41,911 nt of DNA from an uncultured Oscillospiraceae bacterium (GCA_934670025.1 CAKUOS010000013.1:1-41911); one strand, 5' to 3'; shown: positions 1 through 9,369, numbered from the stretch's first letter. Numbers and translations are program-made. The notes: generated from the sequence alone by a model not told the origin.

Positions 1-1
1 A

Positions 2-77
2 TGGAGCTGGTAGACGGATTCGAACCCCCGACCTGCTGATTACAAATCAGCTGCTCTACCGGCTGAGCTATACCAGC
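2..77 (-). tRNA. tRNA-Thr (anticodon TGT)
   Basis: Read on the minus strand this folds as a full cloverleaf: acceptor GCTGGTA pairs with TACCAGC, the anticodon loop holds TGT between a CTGAT/ATCAG stem, and the T-arm carries GGTTCGAATCC. The encoded 3' CCA is at 2-4 and the discriminator is T. It would decode ACA and other ACN threonine codons. It has its own consensus promoter just upstream. Confidence 0.97.
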
Positions 78-96
78 GACTCAAACAGCAAGGCTG

Positions 97-125
97 ATTA
101 TAGCCGAAGAATCGCCAAATGTCAA
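97..125 (-). promoter_or_regulatory. Sigma-A promoter of tRNA-Thr
   Basis: On the minus strand there is a perfect TTGACA (120-125), a 17-nt spacer and a perfect TATAAT (97-102). It lies about 20 nt before the mature tRNA 5' end, as expected for a stable-RNA promoter. Confidence 0.9.
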
Positions 126-179
126 GCGGAATTTTGCGTTTTTTAAAAAACTTTCCGTCATCCGCGCGCACGTGCATAT

Positions 180-207
180 TTGCAGATCGCGGCGCGTGTG
201 CTATACT
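180..207 (+). promoter_or_regulatory. Probable promoter of the MBL nuclease gene
   Basis: TTGCAG (180-185), a 16-nt spacer and TATACT (202-207) precede the AAGGAGG ribosome site (214-220) of the gene at 230. The putative transcript would have a very short leader. Confidence 0.6.
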
Positions 208-229
208 AAAAATAAGGAGGGATACCGCC

Positions 230-1822
230 ATGAAGATCACATTTATCGGAGCCGCGCACGAGGTCACGGGCAGCTGTACGCTGCTGGAGCTCGCGGGCGA
301 AAGCTATCTCATTGACCGCGGCATGGAGCAGGGCGTCGATCTGTACGAAAACGTCCCGCTGCCGGTCGCGCCGAAGGACATCACCGCCGTTTTCCTCACG
401 CACGCGCACATCGACCACGCGGGCCTTTTGCCGCAGCTGTATAAGGACGGCTTCCGCGGCAGGATCTACGCCACACCGGCCACGTGCAGCCTCTCGGACG
501 TCATGCTGCGCGACTCGGCGAACATTCAGGAATCCGATGCCGCCTGGAAAACGCGCAAGGCCGCGCGCGCCGGTCTGCCGCCCGTCGCGCCGCTTTATAC
601 CGTCGACGACGCGAAGGGCGTCATCCGCCTGTTCCGCCCCTGCCGCTACGGCGAGACGCTCACCATCGCGGACGGGATGCAGGTGCGCTTTTCCGACATC
701 GGCCATCTGCTGGGCTCGGCGTGCATCGAGTTCTGGCTGCGCGAGGGCGGCGTGGAGAAGAAGATCGTCTTCTCCGGCGACGTCGGCAATATCGACCAGC
801 CGATCCTCAACGATCCGCAGCCCGTGGCTGAGGCGGATTATCTCGTCGTCGAATCGACCTACGGCAACCGCCTGCACGACAAGCCCAAAGACGTGCGCGC
901 TGAGCTGACGGAGGTCTTGCAGCGCGCGTTTGACCGCGGCGGCAGCGTCATCATCCCGGCCTTCGCCGTGGGGCGCACGCAGGAGCTTTTATATCTGCTG
1001 CGCGAGATCAAGCAGAAAAAGCTCGTCCACGGCCACGACGGCTTCCCGGTCTATCTCGACAGCCCGCTGGCCGAGGAGGCCACGAGCGTCTTTTTGCAGT
1101 GCGACACGGACTGCTTTGATGCGGAAACACGGGCCGTTTTGCAGAGCGGACAGAACCCCATCTGGTGCCCGGGGCTTCAGCTGGCGCTGAGCGCCGAGGA
1201 TTCCAAGGCCATCAACGCCGATACGCGGCCGAAGGTCATCCTGTCTGCGAGCGGGATGTGCGACGCCGGCCGCATCCGCCACCATCTGAAGCACAACCTG
1301 TGGATGGCGGAGAATATCATCCTCATCGCGGGCTATCAGTCCAAGGGCACGCTCGGCCGCGCGCTGCTCGACGGCGTGAAGGAGGTGCGGCTGTTCGGCG
1401 AAGATATCGCCGTCAACGCCGAGATCGCCGTCCTGCACGGCACGAGCGGCCACGCCGACCAGAAGGGGCTTCTGAACTGGGTGCAGGCGTTCGAGCGCAG
1501 GCCCGAGGTCGTCTTCGTCAACCACGGCGACACCGAGGCGTGCGAAGCGTTCCAGGCACTTTTGCAGGAGAAGGGCTACGTCGCCATCGCGCCGTTCTCG
1601 GGCGCGCAGTTTGACCTTGCGGCGTGCAGGCTCACGGCCTTCCCCGAGGGACGGCCCATCGAAAAGAAGGGCGCTGCGCGCAAGAAGAGCGTCTTCGACG
1701 CGCTCATCGCCGCCGCGCAGCGGCTGCTCGTCGTGGCGCAGCGCTGCAAGGAGCGGCCCAACCGCGATCTGGCGCGCTTCACGGCGCAGATCCAGGCGCT
1801 CATCGACCGCTGGGAGCGGTAA
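230..1822 (+). CDS. Beta-CASP metallo-beta-lactamase RNA-processing exonuclease-like protein
   Basis: A 530-aa cytoplasmic protein of the MBL-fold/beta-CASP class. Members of this class cleave or trim RNA with a two-zinc centre. The sequence shows the HAHIDH zinc motif at residues 58-63, a downstream GHLLGSA motif, the SGDVG segment with a metal-ligand Asp, and beta-CASP features in the second half: SGMCDAGRI, then HGTSGHAD and VNHGD near the end. Length and motif order match the bacterial YsH1/CPSF-type MBL proteins. The ATG at 230 is chosen because AAGGAGG sits 9 nt before it; a longer in-frame extension upstream has no ribosome site. A Lys/Arg-rich C-terminal tail follows the catalytic core. 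The Sel1 gene starts 18 nt after its stop, so the two are probably cotranscribed. The exact RNA substrate is unknown. Confidence 0.9.
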   Translation: MKITFIGAAHEVTGSCTLLELAGESYLIDRGMEQGVDLYENVPLPVAPKDITAVFLTHAHIDHAGLLPQLYKDGFRGRIYATPATCSLSDVMLRDSANIQESDAAWKTRKAARAGLPPVAPLYTVDDAKGVIRLFRPCRYGETLTIADGMQVRFSDIGHLLGSACIEFWLREGGVEKKIVFSGDVGNIDQPILNDPQPVAEADYLVVESTYGNRLHDKPKDVRAELTEVLQRAFDRGGSVIIPAFAVGRTQELLYLLREIKQKKLVHGHDGFPVYLDSPLAEEATSVFLQCDTDCFDAETRAVLQSGQNPIWCPGLQLALSAEDSKAINADTRPKVILSASGMCDAGRIRHHLKHNLWMAENIILIAGYQSKGTLGRALLDGVKEVRLFGEDIAVNAEIAVLHGTSGHADQKGLLNWVQAFERRPEVVFVNHGDTEACEAFQALLQEKGYVAIAPFSGAQFDLAACRLTAFPEGRPIEKKGAARKKSVFDALIAAAQRLLVVAQRCKERPNRDLARFTAQIQALIDRWER

Positions 1823-1840
1823 GGATGGGAGGAACGCCGT

Positions 1841-2233
1841 GTGGAAGACAATTACTACAAGCCCTGTCCGGAATACGATCGCTGCTGTGAGCTGATCGAC
1901 CGGTACTGGAAAGCAGGAGACTACGAAACCTGCTTCCGGGGCCATCTGACGCTTGCCGAGCGGGGATATCCGTTGGCAGAATGTCAGGTCGGTTGGTTTT
2001 ATCTGAAGGGGCAAGGTGTCCCGCAGGACGATGAAAAGGCGTTCTATTGGACAAAACGCGCCGCTGAGCACGGCGACTGGGACGCGCAGTATAACCTCGG
2101 AACCTTTTACGAGGAAGGGGTCGGCGCTGCACGCAGCCCGGAGCTGGCGAAAAGCTGGTACATTGCCGCTGCCCGGCAGGGACAGGATGAAGCACTCGAA
2201 AAATGCCGCGCGGCGGGTATCCGGTGGGAATAA
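1841..2233 (+). CDS. Small Sel1-repeat (TPR-like) protein
   Basis: A 130-aa protein built mostly of two 36-residue Sel1-like repeats. Each carries the hallmark pattern LGxxYxxGxGVxxDxxKAxxWxxxAAxxG (seen as GWFYLKGQGV...AFYWTKRAAEHG, and LGTFYEEGVG...SWYIAAARQG). Such repeats form alpha-solenoids that mediate protein contacts. There is no signal peptide, so it is probably cytosolic. Translation starts at GTG 1841 behind GGGAGG at 1827-1832. It lies directly downstream of the MBL gene and upstream of a strong terminator, so the pair probably forms a two-gene unit. The N-terminal part (NYYKPCPEYDRCCELIDRYW) is unlike a Sel1 repeat and its role is unknown. Confidence 0.82.
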   Translation: MEDNYYKPCPEYDRCCELIDRYWKAGDYETCFRGHLTLAERGYPLAECQVGWFYLKGQGVPQDDEKAFYWTKRAAEHGDWDAQYNLGTFYEEGVGAARSPELAKSWYIAAARQGQDEALEKCRAAGIRWE

Positions 2234-2268
2234 GCCGCCGCGGACCTGCTTTTCAGGAATAAGCAAAC

Positions 2269-2307
2269 GCCCCGGCCGACTGTTGTCGGCCGGGGCATCG
2301 TTTTGCG
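2269..2307. terminator. Intrinsic terminator between convergent units
   Basis: A perfect 12-bp stem, GCCCCGGCCGAC (2269-2280) with GTCGGCCGGGGC (2285-2296), has loop TGTT and is followed by a T-rich stretch. It ends the MBL/Sel1 unit and lies 3' of the leftward GLUG gene, so it may serve both strands. Confidence 0.88.
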
Positions 2308-2309
2308 TT

Positions 2310-5300
2310 TTATGCCAGCGCGTCGAGGATCGCCTGCGGGATCCGGCAGTCGTCCGCGGTCAGATCATCGCGGAAATCGAACGTCGCCGAGAGCGATGCG
2401 CCGGTGTCGGCAAGGCCCACGTGGACCGTGCCCTCGACCGCTGCCGCAAGGCGCGTCACGCGGCCGTTTTCGACGGTCAGGGTAACGGAGCCGGGCAGAT
2501 ACTGCACATCGAGCTTTTCCGATTCCGGTGCGATGGCGCGGGCGATCTGCTGCGTGCGGTCGGAAGAGAGCGTGAGCGTGTAGGTATACACGCCGTCCTG
2601 CACGGACGTGTCCGCGCCGTCTTCGAGGCACGCGCGGTAGGCGATGTCAACAAGATCCGCGCAGCGCACGAGCGCCTGTTCGCTTGCCTCGGGCGTCCGG
2701 CCGTCCTCGGTGAGGACGGTTTCGCCGCGATAATACAGCGGCACGGAGCCTGCGCGTATACAGCCGGCCGTGCGGCCGTTTTCCGTCCTGCGGAACCACG
2801 ACAGCTGCGTGTCGAGCACGATCGGGCCGCAGCTGCCGCGCAGCGTCACGTCCGCGCACAGAGGATCGCGTTCGCCGAGCTCCGACATGGCCGAGATGAT
2901 GCGCAGCAGATCCTCCGTCAGTTCGAGCTTGCCCTGATAGCCGCCGTTTTCGATCGCGTCGAGCACGGCCTGCGGGACGGTATGCGCGCCCGAGACGGTC
3001 TGCTGCACGGTCAGCTCCGCCCAGACGGTCAGCGGCTGCGTCTGGCCGTTTGAGACGGCTTCGCAGCTTCCGGAGGCTTCGATGGACGTAATCTCGCCGT
3101 CCTGCACGTGCATACACAGGTCGATCGCGTCGACCTTGCTCAGACCATCTGCGAGACTCGGCGCGAGCAGCTCCAGCGTCTTCTGTGCGTTTTCGCCGCG
3201 CGCGGTGACGGAATAGACCGCCTCGCCGTTTTCGCGGGCGTAGGTGACGTCGGTCGCCTTGTAGAGCGTGATGAGATGTTCGCCGAGTGTGGAATAGTCG
3301 GGGAAGACGCCGCTTGTGCGGTAGGCGCTGCCGTTTTCGAGATAGACCGCGCCGTCGTAGTAATACAGCAGCACGCCGTTTTCCTCGATGCAGAGGATGC
3401 GGCTGCCGTTTGCCGTGGTGTGGAACAGATGCGCGTCGGTGCGCAGCGTCTCGTCGCCAAGCTCGAGACGGACGGAGGCGTCGGTGTCGAGCTCCGCCTT
3501 TTCTGTCAGGTTTTTCAGCAGCAGCAGCGCGTCGACGCTGCTCTTGAGACTCGCGCGGTAGATGAGCGTGCCCGCGGCGGCCAATACCAGCAGCGCGGCC
3601 AGGACGATCAGCCACACACGGCGGATCTTTTTCTTCTTTGCCGTCTTTACGGGATCGGGCTGCGCGCCGGGATCGATCACGCCGATGGCAGCGTCGTTGG
3701 CGTTCTGTTCGTCCTGCATGGCCTTTTGCAGCGCCTGCATCTGTTTGCGGCGCGCCTTGCCGCGCCTGTGGGCAAGATGGAGGATCAGCAGCACCAGCAG
3801 CGCTGCCAGCACTGCCAGCACGATCCAGACCCACCAGACCGGGAACGTGGACAGGACCGCCAGACGGACCGTCTGCCCGGCGGCGGTGAAGGTCAGGTAG
3901 CTTCCGGACTCGCCGGTCTTCGCCCTGCGCCAGACGCCGTCTGCGTCCATCAGATAGATATCGACGCTGCCCGATTGACCGTCAGGCGCGCGATAGCGCA
4001 GCGTGTGCGTATCTGCGCCGTCGTCCGGGATGCGCAGCTGCCACTGCTCGATGACCGATTTTGCTACGTGCGCCGCAGGCGCGTGGCCGTCTGCGATGTT
4101 CTGCACGTATTTGCGGATGGCCTCGGGGACGCTGGCCGAAAGTTCGCCGAAGGCTGTGGGCGTGATGGCCTGCGGCTGCGCCTGAAGCGTGTCGTCGCCG
4201 GTAAACGTGCCCTCGGCCAGGAAGACGGGACGGCCGTCGCCGCGCTGTGCGTCGCTCGGCAGCGCGTCGATGCTTGCGTGATAGACCGCCGTGACGGTCG
4301 TGTCGGCGTGGATGAAACCGGGCGAGGCCGGTTCCCAGACGCCGTACTGGCCGTCTTTGGCGGGGATTGCGGGGTAGGCGTCATCGGGCAGCGCGTCGCC
4401 GTATTGGACGCTGACGGTCTTGACGACCGCGCCGTCCGCGACGAACTTCACCGTGAACGCGCGCAGCGCGTCGGGAAGCGATTCGTCCTGCATCAGTGCC
4501 TGATAGGTCACGGGCTCCGCCTGACCGGCGACGCTCCTGCCGTCGAGGCCCGCAAGCGTGTCGGACACGAAGCGGTTCTGCGCGAAGCTGCCGGCGCCGC
4601 TGCCGGCGATCGCGCCCGCATACTGCTCGCAGCGGCTGATCGTGACGAGCGAGACGCAGCCGGTGACGAGCGAACCGCCGCCGGTGAGGCTGTCGGTCAC
4701 GCCCGCGCCCGCGATGCCGCCGACGTAGCTGCCGCCGGCAAGCGCGCACTTGGCGAAGCTGTTCTGGATGGCCGCGCCGCAGATGCCCGCAACGCCGCCG
4801 ACGTAGCTGCCGCTGCGGCTCTCGACCGAGCCGTAAGCCTCGCAGCCGTCGATAAGGCCGAGATCCATGCGGCCGCAGACGGCGGCCGCGCAGTCCTTTT
4901 TCGCGGTGATATCGCCCTCGTTCACGCAGCGCTGCAAGACGGCGCGGAGCTCATACTGCTTGCGTTCGGAGGTCGAGAGGCTCTCGGAGACGTCGCTTTC
5001 GGGATCCGCGTCGTATTCGAGCGCCATTGCGCCCGCAATGCCGCCGACGTTGCGGTCGGCCTGCACCGCGCCGCGGTTTTTGCAGCCGCGCACCGCGCCG
5101 AGCGTGACGGCCTCCGGATCCTGCGCGGAGGTATCGGAGATGAGATCGCCGCTTTGCGCGGCGTCCATCGCGTCAAAGACCGTGGTGCTGATCTCGTCCA
5201 GCTTGTCGCTCACGGCCTGAAGATCGGTTTGCAGCGTTTCGGACAGCGCGGCCGTCTGCGAACCGATGGCGCGCATCTGCGCGCCCATGCCGCTCAGGGC

Positions 5301-6707
5301 CGAGGACAGTCCGGGCAGGGAGGCGTCGGCGCTGAGCTGCAAAGAGGCGTTCAGCGTCCCGGAGCCGTCCGTGCCGCCCGAGAGCGACACGTCGGACGGA
5401 TCGATATATCCGCCGACGCCCGCGCCTGCGCCCGCCAGATGGCTGCCGTCGACGGAGAGCGGCGGCATGGAGACGTCGAGGCTTGTGTCAGAGCCCGCGC
5501 CGATCGCGCCGCCGGCGCCCGCGGAGCCCTCGCCGATCTCGAGACTTGCGCCGCCCGTCACGCCGCCGGATCCGGAGGCCGTGCCGCCGAGCGAGGCCGT
5601 GGCGCGGATGTTGTCGGCGGCATAGGCCGCGCTGTCGAGATACGAGCCCATGCCCGCCAGCTGCGAGCCGAGGCCGCTTGCCGCGCCGCCGGCGTCGGCG
5701 GTCGCCTTGTCGGTGAGCGTTTTGAGCTCCTGTAACTGCCGCTGGAGCTGCTCTTTCGTGCTTTCGGAGACTTCGATGGCAATATACGGCAGCGCCTGAC
5801 CGGCGATGCCGCCGACGTCCTTGCGGCCGTAGACCGCGCCGGTGTTTTCACAGTTCAGCAGATATCCGCTCGTCGAACCGGCGATGCCGCCGACGTTGTA
5901 GCCCACGTGCTCATAGCCGACGGTCCCTTCGTTCGTACATCCGGAGACGATGCCGGTGTTATAGCCCGCGATGCCGCCCGTGGCGGTCGTGGTCAGGAGC
6001 GTCTGGCGGCTCGTGAGGCTTGCAAGATCGAGCGTGAGGTCGATGTGAAGGTCGCTGAGGCTGAGAGCGGCGTCGACGCTCGCGGTGTTGACGCTGCCGC
6101 TGTTCGTGCAGCGGCGGATGACGCCGCTGCTGCGCCCGGCGATGCCGCCGGTGGCGTTCGTGGCCTGCACGGTACCGGAAAAGCTGCTGCTGAGGATCTC
6201 GCCGTCCGCTTCGTTGCAGCCCACAAGACCGCCGGTCTGCGACTGGCCCTGCACCACACCGGAGAAGGAGCAGCGGACGATCTTGCCGCTGTTTTTGCCC
6301 GCGATGCCGCCCACGAGCGTCTGATCGCCGCCGGGCGCGACGCAGCCGGTGACGTTCAGCGCCGTGACGCAGCCGGTCGGCTCGATCGTGCCGAACAGGC
6401 CCGCCGGGCTGTAGGAGCCGGTGAGGTTGAGGTCGGAGATCGTGTGGCCGCCGCCGTCAAATGTGCCGCCAAAGGACGCGGCCGGGGTATAATCGACGTT
6501 TGCAAGCGAGATATCCGCGCGCAGCACGACGGTCTTGCCGACCGACCAGCTGTCGAGCGCGCAGTTTTCCGCGAACGCGGCAAAGTCGCGCGCGGAATCG
6601 ATGTAGACGGTGTCCGCACCGGCCGCGGAGGCCGGGAGCACGGACAGAAGCAGCAGCGCTGCAAGCAGGAGCGCCGAAAGACGCTTACTGAGAGTCTGTT
6701 TCCGCAT
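2310..6707 (-). CDS. Large GLUG-repeat surface protein with two C-terminal membrane segments
   Basis: A 1465-aa predicted envelope protein. Residues 1-29 form a signal peptide (basic start, Leu-rich core, ASA cleavage site). Two blocks of GLUG-type repeats (VGGIAGxNxGxIxxC) lie at about 80-305 and 535-705, separated by a Gly/Ser/Ala-rich spacer of about 230 residues. A beta-grasp-like repeat (about 750-810: VKFVADGAVVKTVSVQYGD) follows. Then come a hydrophobic helix (about 957-980), a basic cytosolic segment of about 50 residues, a second helix (about 1030-1050) and a 415-residue C-terminal exported domain. GLUG repeats are known from bacterial surface proteins and IgA peptidases, but no peptidase motif is seen here. 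The start overlaps the MMPL gene by 23 bp and has GGAGG before it, so the two are translationally coupled. Its function is unknown; it probably works with the transporter. Confidence 0.85.
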   Translation of the reverse strand: MRKQTLSKRLSALLLAALLLLSVLPASAAGADTVYIDSARDFAAFAENCALDSWSVGKTVVLRADISLANVDYTPAASFGGTFDGGGHTISDLNLTGSYSPAGLFGTIEPTGCVTALNVTGCVAPGGDQTLVGGIAGKNSGKIVRCSFSGVVQGQSQTGGLVGCNEADGEILSSSFSGTVQATNATGGIAGRSSGVIRRCTNSGSVNTASVDAALSLSDLHIDLTLDLASLTSRQTLLTTTATGGIAGYNTGIVSGCTNEGTVGYEHVGYNVGGIAGSTSGYLLNCENTGAVYGRKDVGGIAGQALPYIAIEVSESTKEQLQRQLQELKTLTDKATADAGGAASGLGSQLAGMGSYLDSAAYAADNIRATASLGGTASGSGGVTGGASLEIGEGSAGAGGAIGAGSDTSLDVSMPPLSVDGSHLAGAGAGVGGYIDPSDVSLSGGTDGSGTLNASLQLSADASLPGLSSALSGMGAQMRAIGSQTAALSETLQTDLQAVSDKLDEISTTVFDAMDAAQSGDLISDTSAQDPEAVTLGAVRGCKNRGAVQADRNVGGIAGAMALEYDADPESDVSESLSTSERKQYELRAVLQRCVNEGDITAKKDCAAAVCGRMDLGLIDGCEAYGSVESRSGSYVGGVAGICGAAIQNSFAKCALAGGSYVGGIAGAGVTDSLTGGGSLVTGCVSLVTISRCEQYAGAIAGSGAGSFAQNRFVSDTLAGLDGRSVAGQAEPVTYQALMQDESLPDALRAFTVKFVADGAVVKTVSVQYGDALPDDAYPAIPAKDGQYGVWEPASPGFIHADTTVTAVYHASIDALPSDAQRGDGRPVFLAEGTFTGDDTLQAQPQAITPTAFGELSASVPEAIRKYVQNIADGHAPAAHVAKSVIEQWQLRIPDDGADTHTLRYRAPDGQSGSVDIYLMDADGVWRRAKTGESGSYLTFTAAGQTVRLAVLSTFPVWWVWIVLAVLAALLVLLILHLAHRRGKARRKQMQALQKAMQDEQNANDAAIGVIDPGAQPDPVKTAKKKKIRRVWLIVLAALLVLAAAGTLIYRASLKSSVDALLLLKNLTEKAELDTDASVRLELGDETLRTDAHLFHTTANGSRILCIEENGVLLYYYDGAVYLENGSAYRTSGVFPDYSTLGEHLITLYKATDVTYARENGEAVYSVTARGENAQKTLELLAPSLADGLSKVDAIDLCMHVQDGEITSIEASGSCEAVSNGQTQPLTVWAELTVQQTVSGAHTVPQAVLDAIENGGYQGKLELTEDLLRIISAMSELGERDPLCADVTLRGSCGPIVLDTQLSWFRRTENGRTAGCIRAGSVPLYYRGETVLTEDGRTPEASEQALVRCADLVDIAYRACLEDGADTSVQDGVYTYTLTLSSDRTQQIARAIAPESEKLDVQYLPGSVTLTVENGRVTRLAAAVEGTVHVGLADTGASLSATFDFRDDLTADDCRIPQAILDALA

Positions 6708-9192
6708 GGCTGCTTTCCTCCTTTCGGGTCTCGTCGGACGCAGGCGCGCCGTCCGGTGCGTCCGGTTCGGGTTCGGGCGCGGAACCGGCGCGCATGGTCA
6801 GATTCACGCTGCCGTCGACGTAGGCGTGTACCACGCCCGAGATATGGCCGTTGATCTCGCCGTGTACGACGCCGTCGATGCGCATACGGCCCTCGGCCTC
6901 GTGCTGTCCGACGGCGGCGGGCATATCGAACGAGGTTTTGTCGATGACCTTTTCACCCAGCAGCAGGATCTGCGGCAGGATGAACATGACGATGATGATG
7001 GTGAGGATCGTGCCGCGCCCGAGACTGTCGCCGATGCCGGCGATGGCGGCGTTGGAGGTCATCTGGCCGATCAGGATACCGGCGATGGCCATCATGAGGC
7101 CCGAGGTGATGATGGTCGGGAACGAGAGGTTCATCGTCTCGATGATGGCGTCCTTCTTGGGCATTTTGTCCTTGAGCTCCATAAAGCGGCTCGTCGTGAC
7201 GATGGCGTAGTCGATGTTCGCGCCCATCTGGATGGACGAGACGACAAGATAGCTCAGGAAGAACAGGGGACTGTTCGTAAGGGTCGGGATGCCGTAGTTG
7301 ATCCAGATGCTGCCCTGAATGACGAGGATGAGCAGCACCGGGATGCCCGCCGATTTGAATGTGAACAGCAGCACGACCAGCACGATCAGGATCGACAGGA
7401 TCGACACGACGAGATTGTCGCGCGAGAACGAGGTTTTGAAGTCCTGTTCGGACGACGAATCGCCCACGACGTACACTTCGCCGTCCGGGTAATAGCTTTT
7501 TGCGACGGAACGGATCTGGTCGAGGAAGTCATACGTCTCGTCGCCGCCGACCGGCAGCGTCAGATAGACGAGCATCCGGCTGTAATCGTCGGACAGCAGC
7601 TGCTTTTTTGCGTTCGTGATCTGCGCGTACGCGCTCTCAAGCGTTTCGGTCATGTCGTCGTCCAGCGTGACGAAGCCCTGCTGCATCTCGTCATACAGGA
7701 ACGAGAACATATCGATGAGCGGCACGGAATAGTTGGGAAGTCCGCCGATGATCTTGCCGTAATTGCCGCTGTCGGCGGCATAGGCCGCGTAGAGAAGCTC
7801 CGCGACCTCGTAATCAAGATCGGTCAGCTCGGAAAACTGCCGCGGCGTCAGGGCATCGGTCAGCATATAGCCGCCCATGGCCTCGACGTTCGAAAGGCCC
7901 AGCGTGGAGTCGACCTCGCTGTACGTTTCCAGCTCCGCGAGCAGCTTTTTCTCCGCCTGATAATTGCCCGACGGCACCACGACCGCGACCATGTTGGTCG
8001 AGCCGAACGTCTCGTCCATCAGATCGTCGGCGATCTGCTGCTCGGACTGCTTGGCGGTCTTCAGATAGCTGAAGCCGTAGACGTACGGGCAGTTGTTCGC
8101 GAGGAGCATCGCCACGATGATGACGGCCAGGAAGATGGGCGGCACGATCTTCTTCGTCGCGTAGGCAAAGCGGCCGACGAAGGGGATCTTCGGCACAAAA
8201 TTTTTATGCCGCGTTTGGTCGATCTTCTTACCGAACAGCACAAGCAGGCCCGGCATGAGGAAAAACACCGCGAACAGCGAGAAGAAAATGGATTTGATCA
8301 GGCAGATGCCAAGGTCGAAGCCCAGCCGGAACTCCATGAACAGCATCGCCACGAGGCCGCCGATGGTCGTGAGGCTGCTGCCGCAGATCTCCGGCACGGC
8401 CTTGCTCAGCGCGACGATGACGGCCTCGCGCGTCGGCAGCGTCTCGTGCTCCTCTTTATAGCGGTTGCAGAAAATGATCGCGTAGTCCACGGACAGGGCC
8501 AGCTGCAGCACGATGGTAACGGAGTTTGACACAAACGAGATCGTGCCGAGCAGGAAGTTCGTGCCCATGTTTAAAAGCGCCGCCGCGATGAACGTGAGGA
8601 GCAGCACCGGCACCTCGGCATACGTCTGCGAGGTCAGCACCAGCACCGTCACGACGACGATGGCCACGATGATGACGATGACGCCGATCTCCTGCGCGAG
8701 CGTCTTGGACGCGGTATCGCCGAAGGTCGCGGAGGTGTAGTAGTCGTACCCGGCCAGCGCGTCCTGCGCGGCGGCGAGCACGTCTTCGCACCGCGCGTCG
8801 TCCTCGGGATAGTCGAAGGTCACGCTGTACAGGGCCGAAGCGTTGGTATAGTGCGCCTTCGTGTCGTCAAAGGCGACGCTCTGCACGCCGTCGACGGCCG
8901 CGAGCGTATCGCTCAATGCCGCGGCCTCGTCATACGTCACGTTCACGACCATCAGCTTCGCCGTGCCGAAGGTGGTGAATTCGTCTTCCATCAGATGCAG
9001 GCCCTGATATGTCTCCGAGTCCTTCGGCAGATAGGCCGACAGCTGGTTCTCCACCTGCACCCAGTTGCGGGAAAAGACAGAGAAAACCAGCCCGATGGCG
9101 ACAATCAGAAAGATCAGATTCCGCTTGTCGACGATGAAGCTGGCGAATTTGTACATAAAGCCCGCGTCGGTTTTTTCTGGTTTTTGGCTCAT
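6685..9192 (-). CDS. MMPL-family RND transporter
   Basis: An 835-aa multi-pass membrane protein of the RND/MMPL superfamily, which exports lipids or hydrophobic compounds by proton antiport. It has the expected two-fold plan: TM1 (about 26-41), an external loop, a bundle of TM helices (about 168-330), then TM7 with a second external loop and a second bundle to about residue 755. The SVDYAIIF and NIDYAIV motifs in the fourth helix of each half carry the Asp-Tyr pair typical of MMPL proton relay. Residues 768-800 after the last helix form an unusual run of short Gly-punctuated strands, then an acidic Pro-rich tail. Start ATG 9192 has AGGAG upstream. It is the first gene of a leftward operon with the GLUG protein. 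The cargo is unknown. Confidence 0.93.
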   Translation of the reverse strand: MSQKPEKTDAGFMYKFASFIVDKRNLIFLIVAIGLVFSVFSRNWVQVENQLSAYLPKDSETYQGLHLMEDEFTTFGTAKLMVVNVTYDEAAALSDTLAAVDGVQSVAFDDTKAHYTNASALYSVTFDYPEDDARCEDVLAAAQDALAGYDYYTSATFGDTASKTLAQEIGVIVIIVAIVVVTVLVLTSQTYAEVPVLLLTFIAAALLNMGTNFLLGTISFVSNSVTIVLQLALSVDYAIIFCNRYKEEHETLPTREAVIVALSKAVPEICGSSLTTIGGLVAMLFMEFRLGFDLGICLIKSIFFSLFAVFFLMPGLLVLFGKKIDQTRHKNFVPKIPFVGRFAYATKKIVPPIFLAVIIVAMLLANNCPYVYGFSYLKTAKQSEQQIADDLMDETFGSTNMVAVVVPSGNYQAEKKLLAELETYSEVDSTLGLSNVEAMGGYMLTDALTPRQFSELTDLDYEVAELLYAAYAADSGNYGKIIGGLPNYSVPLIDMFSFLYDEMQQGFVTLDDDMTETLESAYAQITNAKKQLLSDDYSRMLVYLTLPVGGDETYDFLDQIRSVAKSYYPDGEVYVVGDSSSEQDFKTSFSRDNLVVSILSILIVLVVLLFTFKSAGIPVLLILVIQGSIWINYGIPTLTNSPLFFLSYLVVSSIQMGANIDYAIVTTSRFMELKDKMPKKDAIIETMNLSFPTIITSGLMMAIAGILIGQMTSNAAIAGIGDSLGRGTILTIIIVMFILPQILLLGEKVIDKTSFDMPAAVGQHEAEGRMRIDGVVHGEINGHISGVVHAYVDGSVNLTMRAGSAPEPEPDAPDGAPASDETRKEESSHAETDSQ

Positions 9193-9241
9193 ATGTCACA
9201 CTCCTGAATTTGAAAAAATTGTTCCTCCCAAAATTCAATCC

Positions 9242-9271
9242 AGTTTACCACAGAAGAGCCGCGTTTGGCAA
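9242..9271 (-). promoter_or_regulatory. Probable promoter of the MMPL-GLUG operon
   Basis: On the minus strand, TTGCCA (9266-9271), an 18-nt spacer and TAAACT (9242-9247) precede the MMPL start by about 50 nt. Confidence 0.5.
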
Positions 9272-9322
9272 TATGCAATCGTACATGGATGACCAACATT
9301 TTTCCGCTTCGGCCGCCGCGCG

Positions 9323-9362
9323 AAAAAGCCCCCGGCATTCTGTGAATGCCGGGGGCTTTTTT
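9323..9362. terminator. Terminator of the DUF1836 gene
   Basis: A perfect 13-bp stem, GCCCCCGGCATTC (9328-9340) with GAATGCCGGGGGC (9344-9356), is flanked by A5 and T6 runs. It lies just 3' of the leftward DUF1836 gene. The symmetric A/T runs would let it work on both strands, and it also insulates the MMPL promoter. Confidence 0.9.
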
Positions 9363-9369
9363 GTGCGGT

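Noticed and set aside
989..2266. 425-codon frame on the minus strand over the MBL and Sel1 genes
   Set aside because: The plus-strand genes have clear family motifs and ribosome sites; this frame has neither.
3108..5735. Long open frame (875 codons) on the plus strand
   Set aside because: It lies antisense to the GLUG gene; composition is that of a GC-rich shadow (Ala/Arg/Asp runs), and it has no ribosome site or family motif.
6610..8529. Long open frame (639 codons) on the plus strand
   Set aside because: Antisense to the MMPL transporter, His/Asp/Arg-rich shadow sequence, no start signal.
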